From Paraflavitalea sp. CAU 1676 (GTDB taxonomy: Bacteria; Bacteroidota; Bacteroidia; Chitinophagales; Chitinophagaceae), in contig NZ_JARHUJ010000008.1 of assembly GCF_029223285.1 (NCBI RefSeq), positions 124,001 through 188,000 on the forward strand: DNA of 64,000 nucleotides, written 5' to 3'. A program made the position numbers and the translations under genes. How positions within the stretch are numbered: the first letter of the stretch is position 1; every line of letters starts with the position of its first letter. Below, piece after piece: positions 17,514-25,917 of the stretch. The notes below the pieces were generated by a model. That model ran no database searches, was not told the DNA's origin, and saw only the letters and a list, made by a program, of their open reading frames with translations.

Positions 17514-18794
17514 TTATTCTTCCAATAAATCGGGTTCGTCGAGTAAATTCAATTGAATATTATCGCTGCCGGCAATCCCTTCAATAGAGCCTTTGATGTG
17601 GGCCGCATTCAGGAGTACCTTCTCGAGTTGCTTTTCACGTGCTTTCCACAGCTTTTCCATTGCATCCCGTTCCCGCTGGATCGACATCTTCATCGACTGA
17701 AAACCTTCGCGGATCGCTTTCCACTGCTCCCCAAATTCATTGCTGGTAAGGTAATCGTACAACAAGTGCATCTTATCGCCCCGGTTCTCCTGCGATTTGG
17801 AAGCATTGTAGATCTTGATGATGCCGTCGCGCAGCACGTGCGACAGTGCAATAACCTCGCCAAACGTACAAACCCAAATACCTTCCACCTGTCCGAATTT
17901 ATTCAGCTGCTCGGGCATGGCCTGGGTTACGATCACCGCCACATCGGCCGTGGTACTCCGCATGTCGGCCTTCAGCTTTTCGATCCAGGCTTTATCAAAG
18001 TGTTTGGTGCGCTTGCTTTCATAGATGATCCGGCCGCATTCCTGGCCAAACTGGTTGCGGATGGTCTGGATACAATCTGCCCCGCGGATGCCTTTGCCAA
18101 CTTCATTGATCATATCGAAGGGGAAGGCGGCGGTCAGCATTTCTTCAAGGGCCAACTCCTGTACTTCGCCCTGTAACTGCATAGAGCCCTGCTCGGCCTT
18201 GCGCTTCATTTCTTCAATCAGGCGTTTCTGGTCTTCCAGCTGTTTTTCCAGTTCCTTTTGTTTGAGCTGGTGCTCAAACTCGCGGTTGGCATTCTTTTCT
18301 TCTTCCATTTTGCGGATCTCGTCCGACAGCCGGGCACGTTCTTCCTGCAGCTTACGTTGCAGCGACAGCTCCAGCTCGGCCTCCTTGTTTTTGAGATCCT
18401 GCTCTTTTTTCAGGAATTCCAGTTCCTTCTGGCGGGCCAGCTTCAGCTTCTCTTCATTGTCTTTATTGTTCTGGGTGAGCAGGCTCAGCTGGTTCTCATA
18501 ATCGGCGCCAATGGTTTTGCGCAGGTTCACTTCCAGCGTTTGCTGCAGCTTTACTTTCTCCTCCTGTAACTTTTTATTGTATTCACTGGCAGCGGTTTGG
18601 GCTTGCTGTTGCAGGTCTTTTTCGCGGCGGGCAAACAGATCGGCCTGTTCGCGTTTTTCCTTCGCCGATTCCTCCATCAACTGCTTTTTGTAGGCCACCA
18701 TCTGTTCGCGGAGTTCCTTCTTATATTCTTCTGATACAGCATCCTCAATATCAAACTGATGCCCACATTTCGGGCACTTAATATCTGTCGCCAT
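17514..18794 (-). CDS. DUF2130 coiled-coil protein
   Basis: 426 aa. It begins with a zinc-ribbon-like CPKCGHQFD, followed by a long charged coiled coil (about 25-210, rich in E, K and Q) and then the globular DUF2130 domain (ADCIQTIRN, IYESKRTKHFDKAWIEKLK, VIVTQAMPE). That globular part recalls PD-(D/E)xK-type folds and has been linked to nuclease-like proteins, but activity is not established. Cytoplasmic. It is probably co-transcribed with the SH3-like gene that follows. Confidence 0.85.
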   Translation of the reverse strand: MATDIKCPKCGHQFDIEDAVSEEYKKELREQMVAYKKQLMEESAKEKREQADLFARREKDLQQQAQTAASEYNKKLQEEKVKLQQTLEVNLRKTIGADYENQLSLLTQNNKDNEEKLKLARQKELEFLKKEQDLKNKEAELELSLQRKLQEERARLSDEIRKMEEEKNANREFEHQLKQKELEKQLEDQKRLIEEMKRKAEQGSMQLQGEVQELALEEMLTAAFPFDMINEVGKGIRGADCIQTIRNQFGQECGRIIYESKRTKHFDKAWIEKLKADMRSTTADVAVIVTQAMPEQLNKFGQVEGIWVCTFGEVIALSHVLRDGIIKIYNASKSQENRGDKMHLLYDYLTSNEFGEQWKAIREGFQSMKMSIQRERDAMEKLWKAREKQLEKVLLNAAHIKGSIEGIAGSDNIQLNLLDEPDLLEE

Positions 18795-19198
18795 TCCCTG
18801 GGTTTTGGCGCAAGTTAATTAAAAAGGGAGTGATGCCATCTGTTGTGGTCTGTTACGGGTATTCACCTGGGTGAAGCGTAGTATTACCTAATCTTGGTAA
18901 TGAAGACCACTTCAATGTGCAACCGGTTGCAGTATAATCAAATTTACCTATTTTTATAACCAGCTTATTATTCGTGTTATCAACTCCCCTAATCCTTACC
19001 TCAGTATCACTGGCTTCAACTTAAGTAACTTCTACTAACCCTTGCTGTTGGCTATACAGCGTTGTACCCATATAGCCTTGTCCGATCCTATCCTTATTTG
19101 GTTAATGTCTCTGCTTACGTTTTGCAATGGCTGTTAAAAAAGCTTTCCTTTTTTGGCATTACACCTTATTGTCAACACATAAAACCAAAACATCTTCT
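18795..19198. promoter_or_regulatory. Long dyad-rich leader upstream of the tail-collar cluster
   Basis: No convincing gene lies in these 404 bases; an ORF starting at 19127 only extends the collar gene and lacks family similarity. Three dyads are packed into 70 bases: TTCACC-TG-GGTGAA (18862-18875), ATTACC-N7-GGTAAT (18883-18901) and the perfect 14-base palindrome TGCAACCGGTTGCA (18918-18931). The rest is AT-rich and probably holds the cluster promoter. The DUF2130 gene starts at 18794 on the other strand, so this is a divergent control region. Confidence 0.45.
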
Positions 19199-19741
19199 AT
19201 GCAAGGAACTCTCGCAGTAGTAACCTGTTTTGCGGCCAATTTTGCGCCGCGCGGATGGGCATATTGTAATGGGCAGATACTGGCCATTAGCACCAATCAG
19301 GCCTTGTTCTCACTATTAGGCACAACGTTTGGCGGCAATGGTCAAACGACGTTTGCGCTCCCCGATCTACGTAACCGCGTGCCTATCGGAACAGGAACAG
19401 GACCCGGGTTGGGCAATTATACGCTTGGGCAGGCAGCCGGAAGCAGCACCGTAACGCTCACCATCAACAACCTGCCGGCGCACAACCACACAGGTAATGT
19501 CAATGTATCCATTCAATGCGATGCCGCTGCCGGTACAGAGGCCAATCCCGATGGCATGTACCCTGCGGGCACAGCACAGGCTTATGGCACCACGGCTACG
19601 CCGGCGATTGCTATGGCGGCTCCTGCTTATACGGTAGCGATCCAGCCCGCAGGAGGCAGTCAGCCCATGCCTACTATGCCTCCTTACCTGGGCATGAACT
19701 ACATCATTTGTCTTCAGGGGGTATTCCCGTCCAGGAACTAA
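19199..19741 (+). CDS. Phage tail-collar (microcystin-dependent, MdpB-like) protein 1
   Basis: 180 aa from ATG 19199 (MQGTLAVVTCFAANFAPRGW), the start that aligns with the two paralogues; an upstream in-frame start at 19127 adds 24 unrelated residues. The N-terminal half is a tail-collar domain: NFAPRGWAYCNGQ, then ALFSLLGTTFGGNGQTTFAL and PDLRNRVPIG. A variable Thr/Ala-rich middle holds LPAHNHTG, and the C-terminus PPYLGMNYIICLQGVFPSRN is shared with the other two copies. These domains form trimeric tail-fibre or baseplate parts in phages; in bacteria the family is uncharacterised. No signal peptide. Confidence 0.85.
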   Translation: MQGTLAVVTCFAANFAPRGWAYCNGQILAISTNQALFSLLGTTFGGNGQTTFALPDLRNRVPIGTGTGPGLGNYTLGQAAGSSTVTLTINNLPAHNHTGNVNVSIQCDAAAGTEANPDGMYPAGTAQAYGTTATPAIAMAAPAYTVAIQPAGGSQPMPTMPPYLGMNYIICLQGVFPSRN

Positions 19742-19796
19742 TTCAACATTCCATCATTACAGGATCGCATCCTGCCAAAACCTAAATGACATTATC

Positions 19797-20330
19797 ATGT
19801 TTACAGAACCATATATGTCGAATGTAACCATCTTTGCAGGCAATTTTGCGCCGAGAAGTTATATGTTCTGCCAGGGACAGCTTCTTTCCATTGCCGAGTA
19901 CACTGCTTTGTTCGCCCTGATCGGAACTACTTATGGAGGCGACGGTGTAACTACTTTCGCCCTGCCCAACCTGGCCAGCCGTATCGCTGTACACCCGGGC
20001 AATACGATTCAATTGGGCGAAATGGCCGGCACGGAATCTATAACTGTTATCTCCAACCAGATGCCATCCCATAACCACACTGTTACTGTAACAGGAGGAA
20101 CCATACCAGGTTCGTCAGCTGCAGGCGGTGATTCACCCGCTGGTGCATTGCCTGCCACACCCGCCAACAGTTTGTACGGCACGTCGGCCGATGGATTTGG
20201 TATGGCGCCTACGGATGTTACCACGCCTACGCCTCCTGCCGGCGGCAACCAGCCCATTGGTATCCTGCCTCCTTATCTGGCGATGAATTACATCATTGCC
20301 ATTGAAGGCATCTTTCCATCGCGCAATTAA
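19797..20330 (+). CDS. Phage tail-collar (MdpB-like) protein 2
   Basis: 177 aa from ATG 19797 (MFTEPYMSNVTIFAGNFAPR); family members often start with a similar EPY/EPF segment, so I prefer this to ATG 19815. It has the same layout as its neighbours: NFAPRSYMFCQGQLL, GTTYGGDGVTTFALPNLASR, MPSHNHTV, then the conserved C-terminal PPYLAMNYIIAIEGIFPSRN. It is the most divergent of the three and carries a Pro/Ala/Gly-rich variable middle. It lies 55 bases after copy 1 and 35 bases before copy 3, so the three look like one transcription unit. Confidence 0.85.
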   Translation: MFTEPYMSNVTIFAGNFAPRSYMFCQGQLLSIAEYTALFALIGTTYGGDGVTTFALPNLASRIAVHPGNTIQLGEMAGTESITVISNQMPSHNHTVTVTGGTIPGSSAAGGDSPAGALPATPANSLYGTSADGFGMAPTDVTTPTPPAGGNQPIGILPPYLAMNYIIAIEGIFPSRN

Positions 20331-20365
20331 TTAACCACCATTCAATCATTCTACAACTTAGTTAT

Positions 20366-20908
20366 ATGGAAGGTACACTCGCATATGTAACGCTATTTGC
20401 CGGCAATTTCGCTCCGCGCGGTTGGGCACTTTGCGCGGGCCAGATATTGCCCATCGCCCCAAATACAGCCTTGTTCTCCTTACTTGGTACTACTTATGGG
20501 GGCAACGGTCAAACTACCTTTGCGCTGCCCGATCTGCGTGGACGCCAGGTTGTTGGAGCAGGGCAGGGAGCAGGATTGTCGCCCTATGTTATTGGCCAGC
20601 TGGCCGGCACAGAGACTGCCACCATGCTGATCACGCAAATGCCTGCACACAGCCACAACGCTCAGGTAAATATTACGCCGGCATCTTCCACCACAGCTGC
20701 TTCTAATAATCCCAATACGGGTATTTATGCGCCAGAGGGAGGCAGCAACTCAGCTTACGCTTCCAGCGCCGGAAGTATGATGAAACCCTATCCCCTGGGA
20801 TTAAACACAGGGAATACCGGCAATAATCAACCGTTCAGTATCAGGAATCCTTATCTGGCACTCAATTACATCATCTGTATGTCGGGGATATTCCCAGCCA
20901 GGAACTAG
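20366..20908 (+). CDS. Phage tail-collar (MdpB-like) protein 3
   Basis: 180 aa. NFAPRGWALCAGQILPI, then GTTYGGNGQTTFALPDLRGR, MPAHSHNA and the C-terminal NPYLALNYIICMSGIFPARN define the tail-collar family. It is closest to copy 1 at both ends and differs in the Ser/Asn/Thr-rich middle, as expected if the core assembles alike and the middle is exposed. It ends 25 bases before the binding-protein gene, which suggests the collar proteins work with the downstream genes (inference). Confidence 0.85.
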   Translation: MEGTLAYVTLFAGNFAPRGWALCAGQILPIAPNTALFSLLGTTYGGNGQTTFALPDLRGRQVVGAGQGAGLSPYVIGQLAGTETATMLITQMPAHSHNAQVNITPASSTTAASNNPNTGIYAPEGGSNSAYASSAGSMMKPYPLGLNTGNTGNNQPFSIRNPYLALNYIICMSGIFPARN

Positions 20909-20933
20909 CCACTTCTTCATTCAACCATTCATT

Positions 20934-22055
20934 ATGCCTGTCAAGATCGGATTGCTTTTGCCGCGTTCAACTGACTATCCAGCTATGGGTTTCGACATGC
21001 TCGATGGTATACGGGCTGGTTTTGTACACCTTGGTATACAGGATGTGCAGGTCGTTACCGATAATATCGGTTTTGGGGAAGATATCGACGTCAATTATGC
21101 CAAAGCAGAAAAGATGCTGTTGCAGGATGATGTGCAGCTGTTGATCGCTTATAGCAATGTAAATAATGCAGAACCGTTGTATCAACTGGCTGCTTCCGTG
21201 CAGCGGCCATTTATCTTCCTCGATGCCGGTATGCAGCTTCCGGTGAACGCCATCAACGATTATTGTTATCACATCTCATTTCAAGGGGCACATGCCTGCT
21301 ATTTATCGGGATTACAATTGGCAGCACAATCGAAAAATGTGTTGCTGGCCACCTCCTTTTATGATGGTGGGTATAGGGGCCCCTGGAGCTATCATGTAAG
21401 TATCGCGGCATCGGGATCGGCCGTTTGCGGTAACTATATCAGCAGTCACAAAGTGGCGGAATTTACCATCCACCAATATCTTTCGCTGTTGCAGCAGGGA
21501 CAGGCCGACAGCGTGGCCGCCTGCTTTAGTACTTACCTGGCCGAACTGTTCTTTCAAGCATTGAAACAAGCCGGCACCAATGCCGTTCCGCTGCCTTTTT
21601 ATTGTTCTCCATACATGGCCGAAGAGCAGATGCTGGCCAAATGCGCCTTCCCGGGCGGCATTTTCCATGCATATGTGCCCTGGGCATCGTCGCTCAGCAA
21701 TGAACAACAGGAGGCCTTTACACATGGTATGCGCCAACGCAACAAAACAGCCAACCTGTTTCAGCTGTTTGGCTGGGAAGCTGCCATCCTTAGCGATCAA
21801 CTCCTGGTGCACGGAAATACTTCGTTAAAAGGGTGGACCTTCCAAAGTCCGCGCGGAGCAGTAACGATACATCCTCAAACGCATCATACCTATGCACCGC
21901 TTTATTATGGAAACATCATTGAAGGACAAAATGGCCACTGCAGTTTCCGGGTGATCGACAAACATGCTGTACAGGAAGCCGACCACACCTACTACCGGGC
22001 CCACGAAGCGGAACTGATGGTGGCGGGTTGGAAAAACAACTATTTCTGCATATGA
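20934..22055 (+). CDS. Periplasmic-binding-protein type 1 (AmiC/UrtA-like) protein without a signal peptide
   Basis: 373 aa. The start MPVKIGLLLPRSTDYPAMG runs straight into the first beta strand of a type 1 periplasmic-binding fold (branched-chain amino acid/urea/amide binding type). There is no signal peptide, so the protein should be cytoplasmic unless exported in another way. The VQLLIAYSNVNNAEPLYQLA and RPFIFLDAG segments fit the first lobe. There is no permease or ATPase gene nearby, so an uptake role is unlikely; a sensor like AmiC or a structural role is possible. It overlaps the formyltransferase gene by 4 bases (ATGA), so the two are translationally coupled. Confidence 0.65.
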   Translation: MPVKIGLLLPRSTDYPAMGFDMLDGIRAGFVHLGIQDVQVVTDNIGFGEDIDVNYAKAEKMLLQDDVQLLIAYSNVNNAEPLYQLAASVQRPFIFLDAGMQLPVNAINDYCYHISFQGAHACYLSGLQLAAQSKNVLLATSFYDGGYRGPWSYHVSIAASGSAVCGNYISSHKVAEFTIHQYLSLLQQGQADSVAACFSTYLAELFFQALKQAGTNAVPLPFYCSPYMAEEQMLAKCAFPGGIFHAYVPWASSLSNEQQEAFTHGMRQRNKTANLFQLFGWEAAILSDQLLVHGNTSLKGWTFQSPRGAVTIHPQTHHTYAPLYYGNIIEGQNGHCSFRVIDKHAVQEADHTYYRAHEAELMVAGWKNNYFCI

Positions 22056-23026
22056 CACGGATTGCCATATTGTGCAACGACCGGCTTGCCCTGCCTGCCC
22101 TTGCAGCCTTGCTCCAGGCGGGCAGGGTAGCGGCTGTTGGCATGGCCGATGGACAACAGGATATACGACCGCTGGTAGAACGCATGAGTAAAGAAGCGGC
22201 CGTATCCTGCACGTTCTTTTCCCGCACCGGGTTTCAACAACAATTATTCACCTGGCTGCACCAGCATCATCCGGATGTGGTGCTGGTAAAGACCTTTCCC
22301 TGGAAAATACCTGCTGCTGCACTTGGGTTACCACGCTTTGGTTTTATCAATTTTCATTACGCGCCGCTCCCTGCCTGGCGCGGCGCCAACCCCTTGTTCT
22401 GGATGATCAGGAACCGGGTGGCCATGGGAGGTATTACCGTGCACCAAATGGATGCAGCATTCGATAACGGACCTGTCATTTTACAGGTGCCGGTTCCTAT
22501 ACAACCACAGGTTACTTACGGTATTCTCAATACGCAATTGGCCTATGCCGGCCTGCAGGTGGCTCAACACCTGTTGCAACTGCTGGATGCCGGTAGCATC
22601 CATGCTACGCCGCAGGATGAATCGCAGGCTTGCTGGCATCGAAAGCCTGAACCTGCCGACCTGGTGATCGATTGGAATACCATGAAGGCGGTGGAGGTGA
22701 TGGCGCTGGTGAAGGCATGCAATCCGTGGAATAAGGGCGCGGCTACCAGCTGGAATGGCTGGACGTTTGGCATCACCGAAGCGTCGGTACATACGGGATC
22801 GCCGGGCCCGGCTCCCGGCACCGTTACAGCACTGGATGCTGCCCATGGTTTGCTGATCGCCTGCGCCGATGGGCAACTTATCAGGGCCGAGGTGGTGTAT
22901 TGCGAAGAAGGATTTTTTACTGGGGCACAATTGGCCCTGTTCGGACTAAAAAAACATGAAAGATTGGGCTCTATACCTGCGGCACCTGTACAGGCTGCGG
23001 CGGTGCAGGAAACATCGGGCGTATAG
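22052..23026 (+). CDS. Methionyl-tRNA formyltransferase-like enzyme (formyl_trans family)
   Basis: 324 aa from ATG 22052, which overlaps the preceding TGA. The formyl-tetrahydrofolate transferase core is complete: N100 and H102 in FINFHYAPLPAWRG, and D138 in QMDAAFDNGPV. A C-terminal OB-like domain (about 210-300; KPEPADLVIDWN, CNPWNKGA) is like that of Fmt. The context (tail-collar cluster) and the diverged sequence make a housekeeping Fmt unlikely; the acceptor could be a sugar nucleotide, an amino group on a small molecule or a protein (inference). Soluble, with no membrane segment. Confidence 0.75.
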   Translation: MTRIAILCNDRLALPALAALLQAGRVAAVGMADGQQDIRPLVERMSKEAAVSCTFFSRTGFQQQLFTWLHQHHPDVVLVKTFPWKIPAAALGLPRFGFINFHYAPLPAWRGANPLFWMIRNRVAMGGITVHQMDAAFDNGPVILQVPVPIQPQVTYGILNTQLAYAGLQVAQHLLQLLDAGSIHATPQDESQACWHRKPEPADLVIDWNTMKAVEVMALVKACNPWNKGAATSWNGWTFGITEASVHTGSPGPAPGTVTALDAAHGLLIACADGQLIRAEVVYCEEGFFTGAQLALFGLKKHERLGSIPAAPVQAAAVQETSGV

Positions 23027-23066
23027 CTTGCAAAACCTGCTATTATTCATAACAACAAACTTTTCT

Positions 23067-25814
23067 ATGAGAAAGTACTTATTGCCTGCATTGACTACGA
23101 CCTGTATAGCCAGTCGTTTTGCAATGCTTCTGCTATGTTTCATGCTATCCACCAGGGCGTTTACACAAACCTGGAATTATGCCTATGGATTTGGGTCAAC
23201 ACCCGGCGAAACGGCGCGTGGTGTTTGTACAGACAATAGTGGTAACACGTACTATACAGGTACTTTTGGGGGTACGATCAATTTTGATCCGGCCTTGTCC
23301 CCGGCAGGAAACCTTATTTCTTATGGTTCTGCAGATATTGTGATCGCCAGTTATACGTCTACAGGCGCTTTTCGGTGGGCTACCCATGCGGGTGGTACAG
23401 GCGTTGATGCCGGCTTTGCCATTGCTACCGACGGTACCAATGTTTACGTGACGGGCACATTCACAGGGACGGCCACCTTTGGGGCGCTGACTCCCATTGC
23501 CACAACCGGAGGTACGGATGTGTTTGTAACGAAACTTAGTGCTTCCACAGGAACTTTTACATGGGTTACCAAAGTGGGCTCTGCCACTGGTGATGGTGTC
23601 AATGCCATATGTCTCGATGGGAGCAACAATCCCGCTATAACAGGTAATTACAGCGGTAGTATGACCTTGGGCGCTACAACGATCAGCCCAACGGGAGGAT
23701 CGAGCACCGATCTCTATGTAGCCAAATTCAACACCGCCACCGGCGCGCCTATTTGGCTCAGTGGTGGTGGCGCCACCGCGAGTGGCGATAATGGAAACGG
23801 TATTAGCTATGCTCCTGCTCCACTCGATGAAATCATCGTAACTGGTAGTTATAATACTACTACTGCTACCTATGGTGCGTTACCTTCAGTAAGCAACCTG
23901 GGTACGAACGATATCATCGTACTGGAATTGAATGCGGGTACCGGGGCTTTCTTAAGCGCTGTGCCCGTAAGTACGGCCGGCGATGAAGCGGGCCTGGCCA
24001 TCACGTACGATGCCTATACCCAGGACGTTATTTTTACGGGTTACTTCGATAATCCAACGATCACCTTCGGCTCCATCAACCTTACCGGCGATACCGACGA
24101 TGATATTTATATGGCCCGGTACGACCCTGCCACCAACGGCTTTATCTGGGCTGTTAAGCCCAGCGGTGGTTCCGCATTCGACCGGGGTAATGGCATCTGC
24201 AGTAATGGTCTTGGCTTGATCGGCGTAACGGGGCAGTTTGAAAATACGCTTACGTTCGGATCGACTACCCTGACCAGTGTTTCCGCCACTTTTGGCGACA
24301 TCTTTGTGGCTGGTTTAGCAGCCACAGACGGCACCTTCTTATGGGCTGGCCAATCAGGCGGTACCAGTGGTACCGTTGATGACGTAGGCAGAAGTATTTC
24401 GGTAGGTGGACCCTTGCAAAAGATGGCGATAGCAGGACAGTTCGCCGGTACAGCCACTTTTGGCCCCTTTACGTTAACTGCATCCGGAACTTCCTCCGAC
24501 TTATTATTCGCGCAGTTTACAACACCGCTGGCGGCGATAACGACCGTCGTAAATGCCACCTGCGTAAATGGCTGTAATGGTTCTGCGACCGTGCAGGCCT
24601 TTGGTGGCACGGCGCCTTATACCTATGCCTGGTCTCCATCGGGTGGAACGGGTACCACCGCTACCGGCCTTTGTGTAGGAACGTACAATGTTACTGTAAC
24701 AGATGCCGCAAGTGCCAATGTCGTGAAACCTGCAGTGATCGGCCTGCCCACCACGCAACTGGCAACAGCTAATACCAGCAATACTACGGTGGTGGTTTCG
24801 GCCAACAATACCAACATCTACGATGCGGCTTGTAACCTGATCGCTAAGGTGGTGCCGTCTGGTGGTTCTGCGGTAGGTGGAGTTGTTTCTACCAAGGTAT
24901 GGTTTGAACCTACTGTGCAAACAGACGAGTTTGGTGCACCATATGTACAAAGGCACTATGAGATACAACCCGCTACCGCAGCAGCCAGCGCTACTGCGAC
25001 TATAACGCTTTACTTTACACAAGCCGAATTTAATACGTTCAATGCGTATCCGGGTGTTACCTTACTGCTTCCGACCGGTTCGGGCGATGCAGCCGGAAAG
25101 GCCAGGATTCGGTTGAGCCAACTGAAAGGTGTCAGCAGCAACGGAACCGGCTTGCCGGGCACCTATAGCGGAAGTGGTGTGTTGATCGATCCGGTGGATG
25201 CCAATATTGTATTTAATGGAACGGCCAACCGGTGGGAAATTACGTTCAGTGTGGTTGGGTTCAGCGGCTTCTTCCTGCAAACCACGCAGTCAGTGTTGCC
25301 AGTGGTTTGGCAATCAGTAAATGGTTCGCTCGATGCCCAGGGCAAGGTTAACCTTAACTGGGCAGTACAGGAACAACAAGTGGCTTCCTATAGAATTGAG
25401 AAATCGGTCGATGGGCAGGCCTATACCACCATCGGTACTGTCAATTCACAAGGCGATGGTGAGCACGCCTATAGCTACCAGGAAGCTGCTGCGCTCAATG
25501 GAAAAGCATCTTATCGCATCAGGCAAATCGATATCGATGGCCGCAGCACCTACAGTAAAGTGATCCTGCTGAGAAGCGATCGCCAGGGACTGGTTACCCT
25601 CTATCCGAACCCGGTGAAGGGGGCTACAACATTGAATGTAACGGATAAGGAGTTGATCAATACGACGGCGATCCTGTACGATGGTACGGGCCGCGAAAGG
25701 CAGCGGATACTGATCACGCAATCAGTTACTACCATTAAAATGCATCAATACAATAGTGGTGTGTATACACTTCGATTGAAGAACGGACAATCGATCAGAA
25801 TTTTGAAAGAGTAA
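23067..25814 (+). CDS. Secreted SBBP beta-propeller protein with SprB-type repeat and T9SS type A sorting domain
   Basis: 915 aa from ATG 23067, chosen because it gives a signal peptide (1-35, ending AFTQ); an earlier in-frame start at 22956 overlaps the formyltransferase. Residues 40-510 contain repeated units of the type GxATFG ... DIFVAxLxATDGTFLWAxxxGG, matching SBBP propeller repeats. Residues about 515-570 resemble a SprB/PKD-like unit (CVNGCNGSATVQAFGGTAPY). A Y-rich beta-sandwich follows, and the C-terminus has a T9SS type A domain (TLYPNPVKG ... GVYTLRLKNG). It is exported to the surface or medium. It lies 40 bases after the formyltransferase and probably belongs to the same unit. 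Confidence 0.8.
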   Translation: MRKYLLPALTTTCIASRFAMLLLCFMLSTRAFTQTWNYAYGFGSTPGETARGVCTDNSGNTYYTGTFGGTINFDPALSPAGNLISYGSADIVIASYTSTGAFRWATHAGGTGVDAGFAIATDGTNVYVTGTFTGTATFGALTPIATTGGTDVFVTKLSASTGTFTWVTKVGSATGDGVNAICLDGSNNPAITGNYSGSMTLGATTISPTGGSSTDLYVAKFNTATGAPIWLSGGGATASGDNGNGISYAPAPLDEIIVTGSYNTTTATYGALPSVSNLGTNDIIVLELNAGTGAFLSAVPVSTAGDEAGLAITYDAYTQDVIFTGYFDNPTITFGSINLTGDTDDDIYMARYDPATNGFIWAVKPSGGSAFDRGNGICSNGLGLIGVTGQFENTLTFGSTTLTSVSATFGDIFVAGLAATDGTFLWAGQSGGTSGTVDDVGRSISVGGPLQKMAIAGQFAGTATFGPFTLTASGTSSDLLFAQFTTPLAAITTVVNATCVNGCNGSATVQAFGGTAPYTYAWSPSGGTGTTATGLCVGTYNVTVTDAASANVVKPAVIGLPTTQLATANTSNTTVVVSANNTNIYDAACNLIAKVVPSGGSAVGGVVSTKVWFEPTVQTDEFGAPYVQRHYEIQPATAAASATATITLYFTQAEFNTFNAYPGVTLLLPTGSGDAAGKARIRLSQLKGVSSNGTGLPGTYSGSGVLIDPVDANIVFNGTANRWEITFSVVGFSGFFLQTTQSVLPVVWQSVNGSLDAQGKVNLNWAVQEQQVASYRIEKSVDGQAYTTIGTVNSQGDGEHAYSYQEAAALNGKASYRIRQIDIDGRSTYSKVILLRSDRQGLVTLYPNPVKGATTLNVTDKELINTTAILYDGTGRERQRILITQSVTTIKMHQYNSGVYTLRLKNGQSIRILKE

Positions 25815-25835
25815 AAGGCGAACTATAGGCTACCC

Positions 25836-25917
25836 GGGATCCGGAAGCAGTCCTCGCACAAAGCCTCCGCTGCACGCAGCGGAGGCCTCTGCAGGGCCAC
25901 TTCCGGATCCCTTTTTT
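25836..25917 (+). terminator. Large nested hairpin terminator of the tail-collar cluster
   Basis: The outer stem pairs GGGATCCGGAAG (25836-25847) with CTTCCGGATCCC (25900-25911), and six T follow. Inside it a perfect 11-bp hairpin, GCCTCCGCTGC with GCAGCGGAGGC (25863-25886), has a 2-base loop. The stop codon of the convergent regulator gene lies in the T-tract. Confidence 0.8.
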
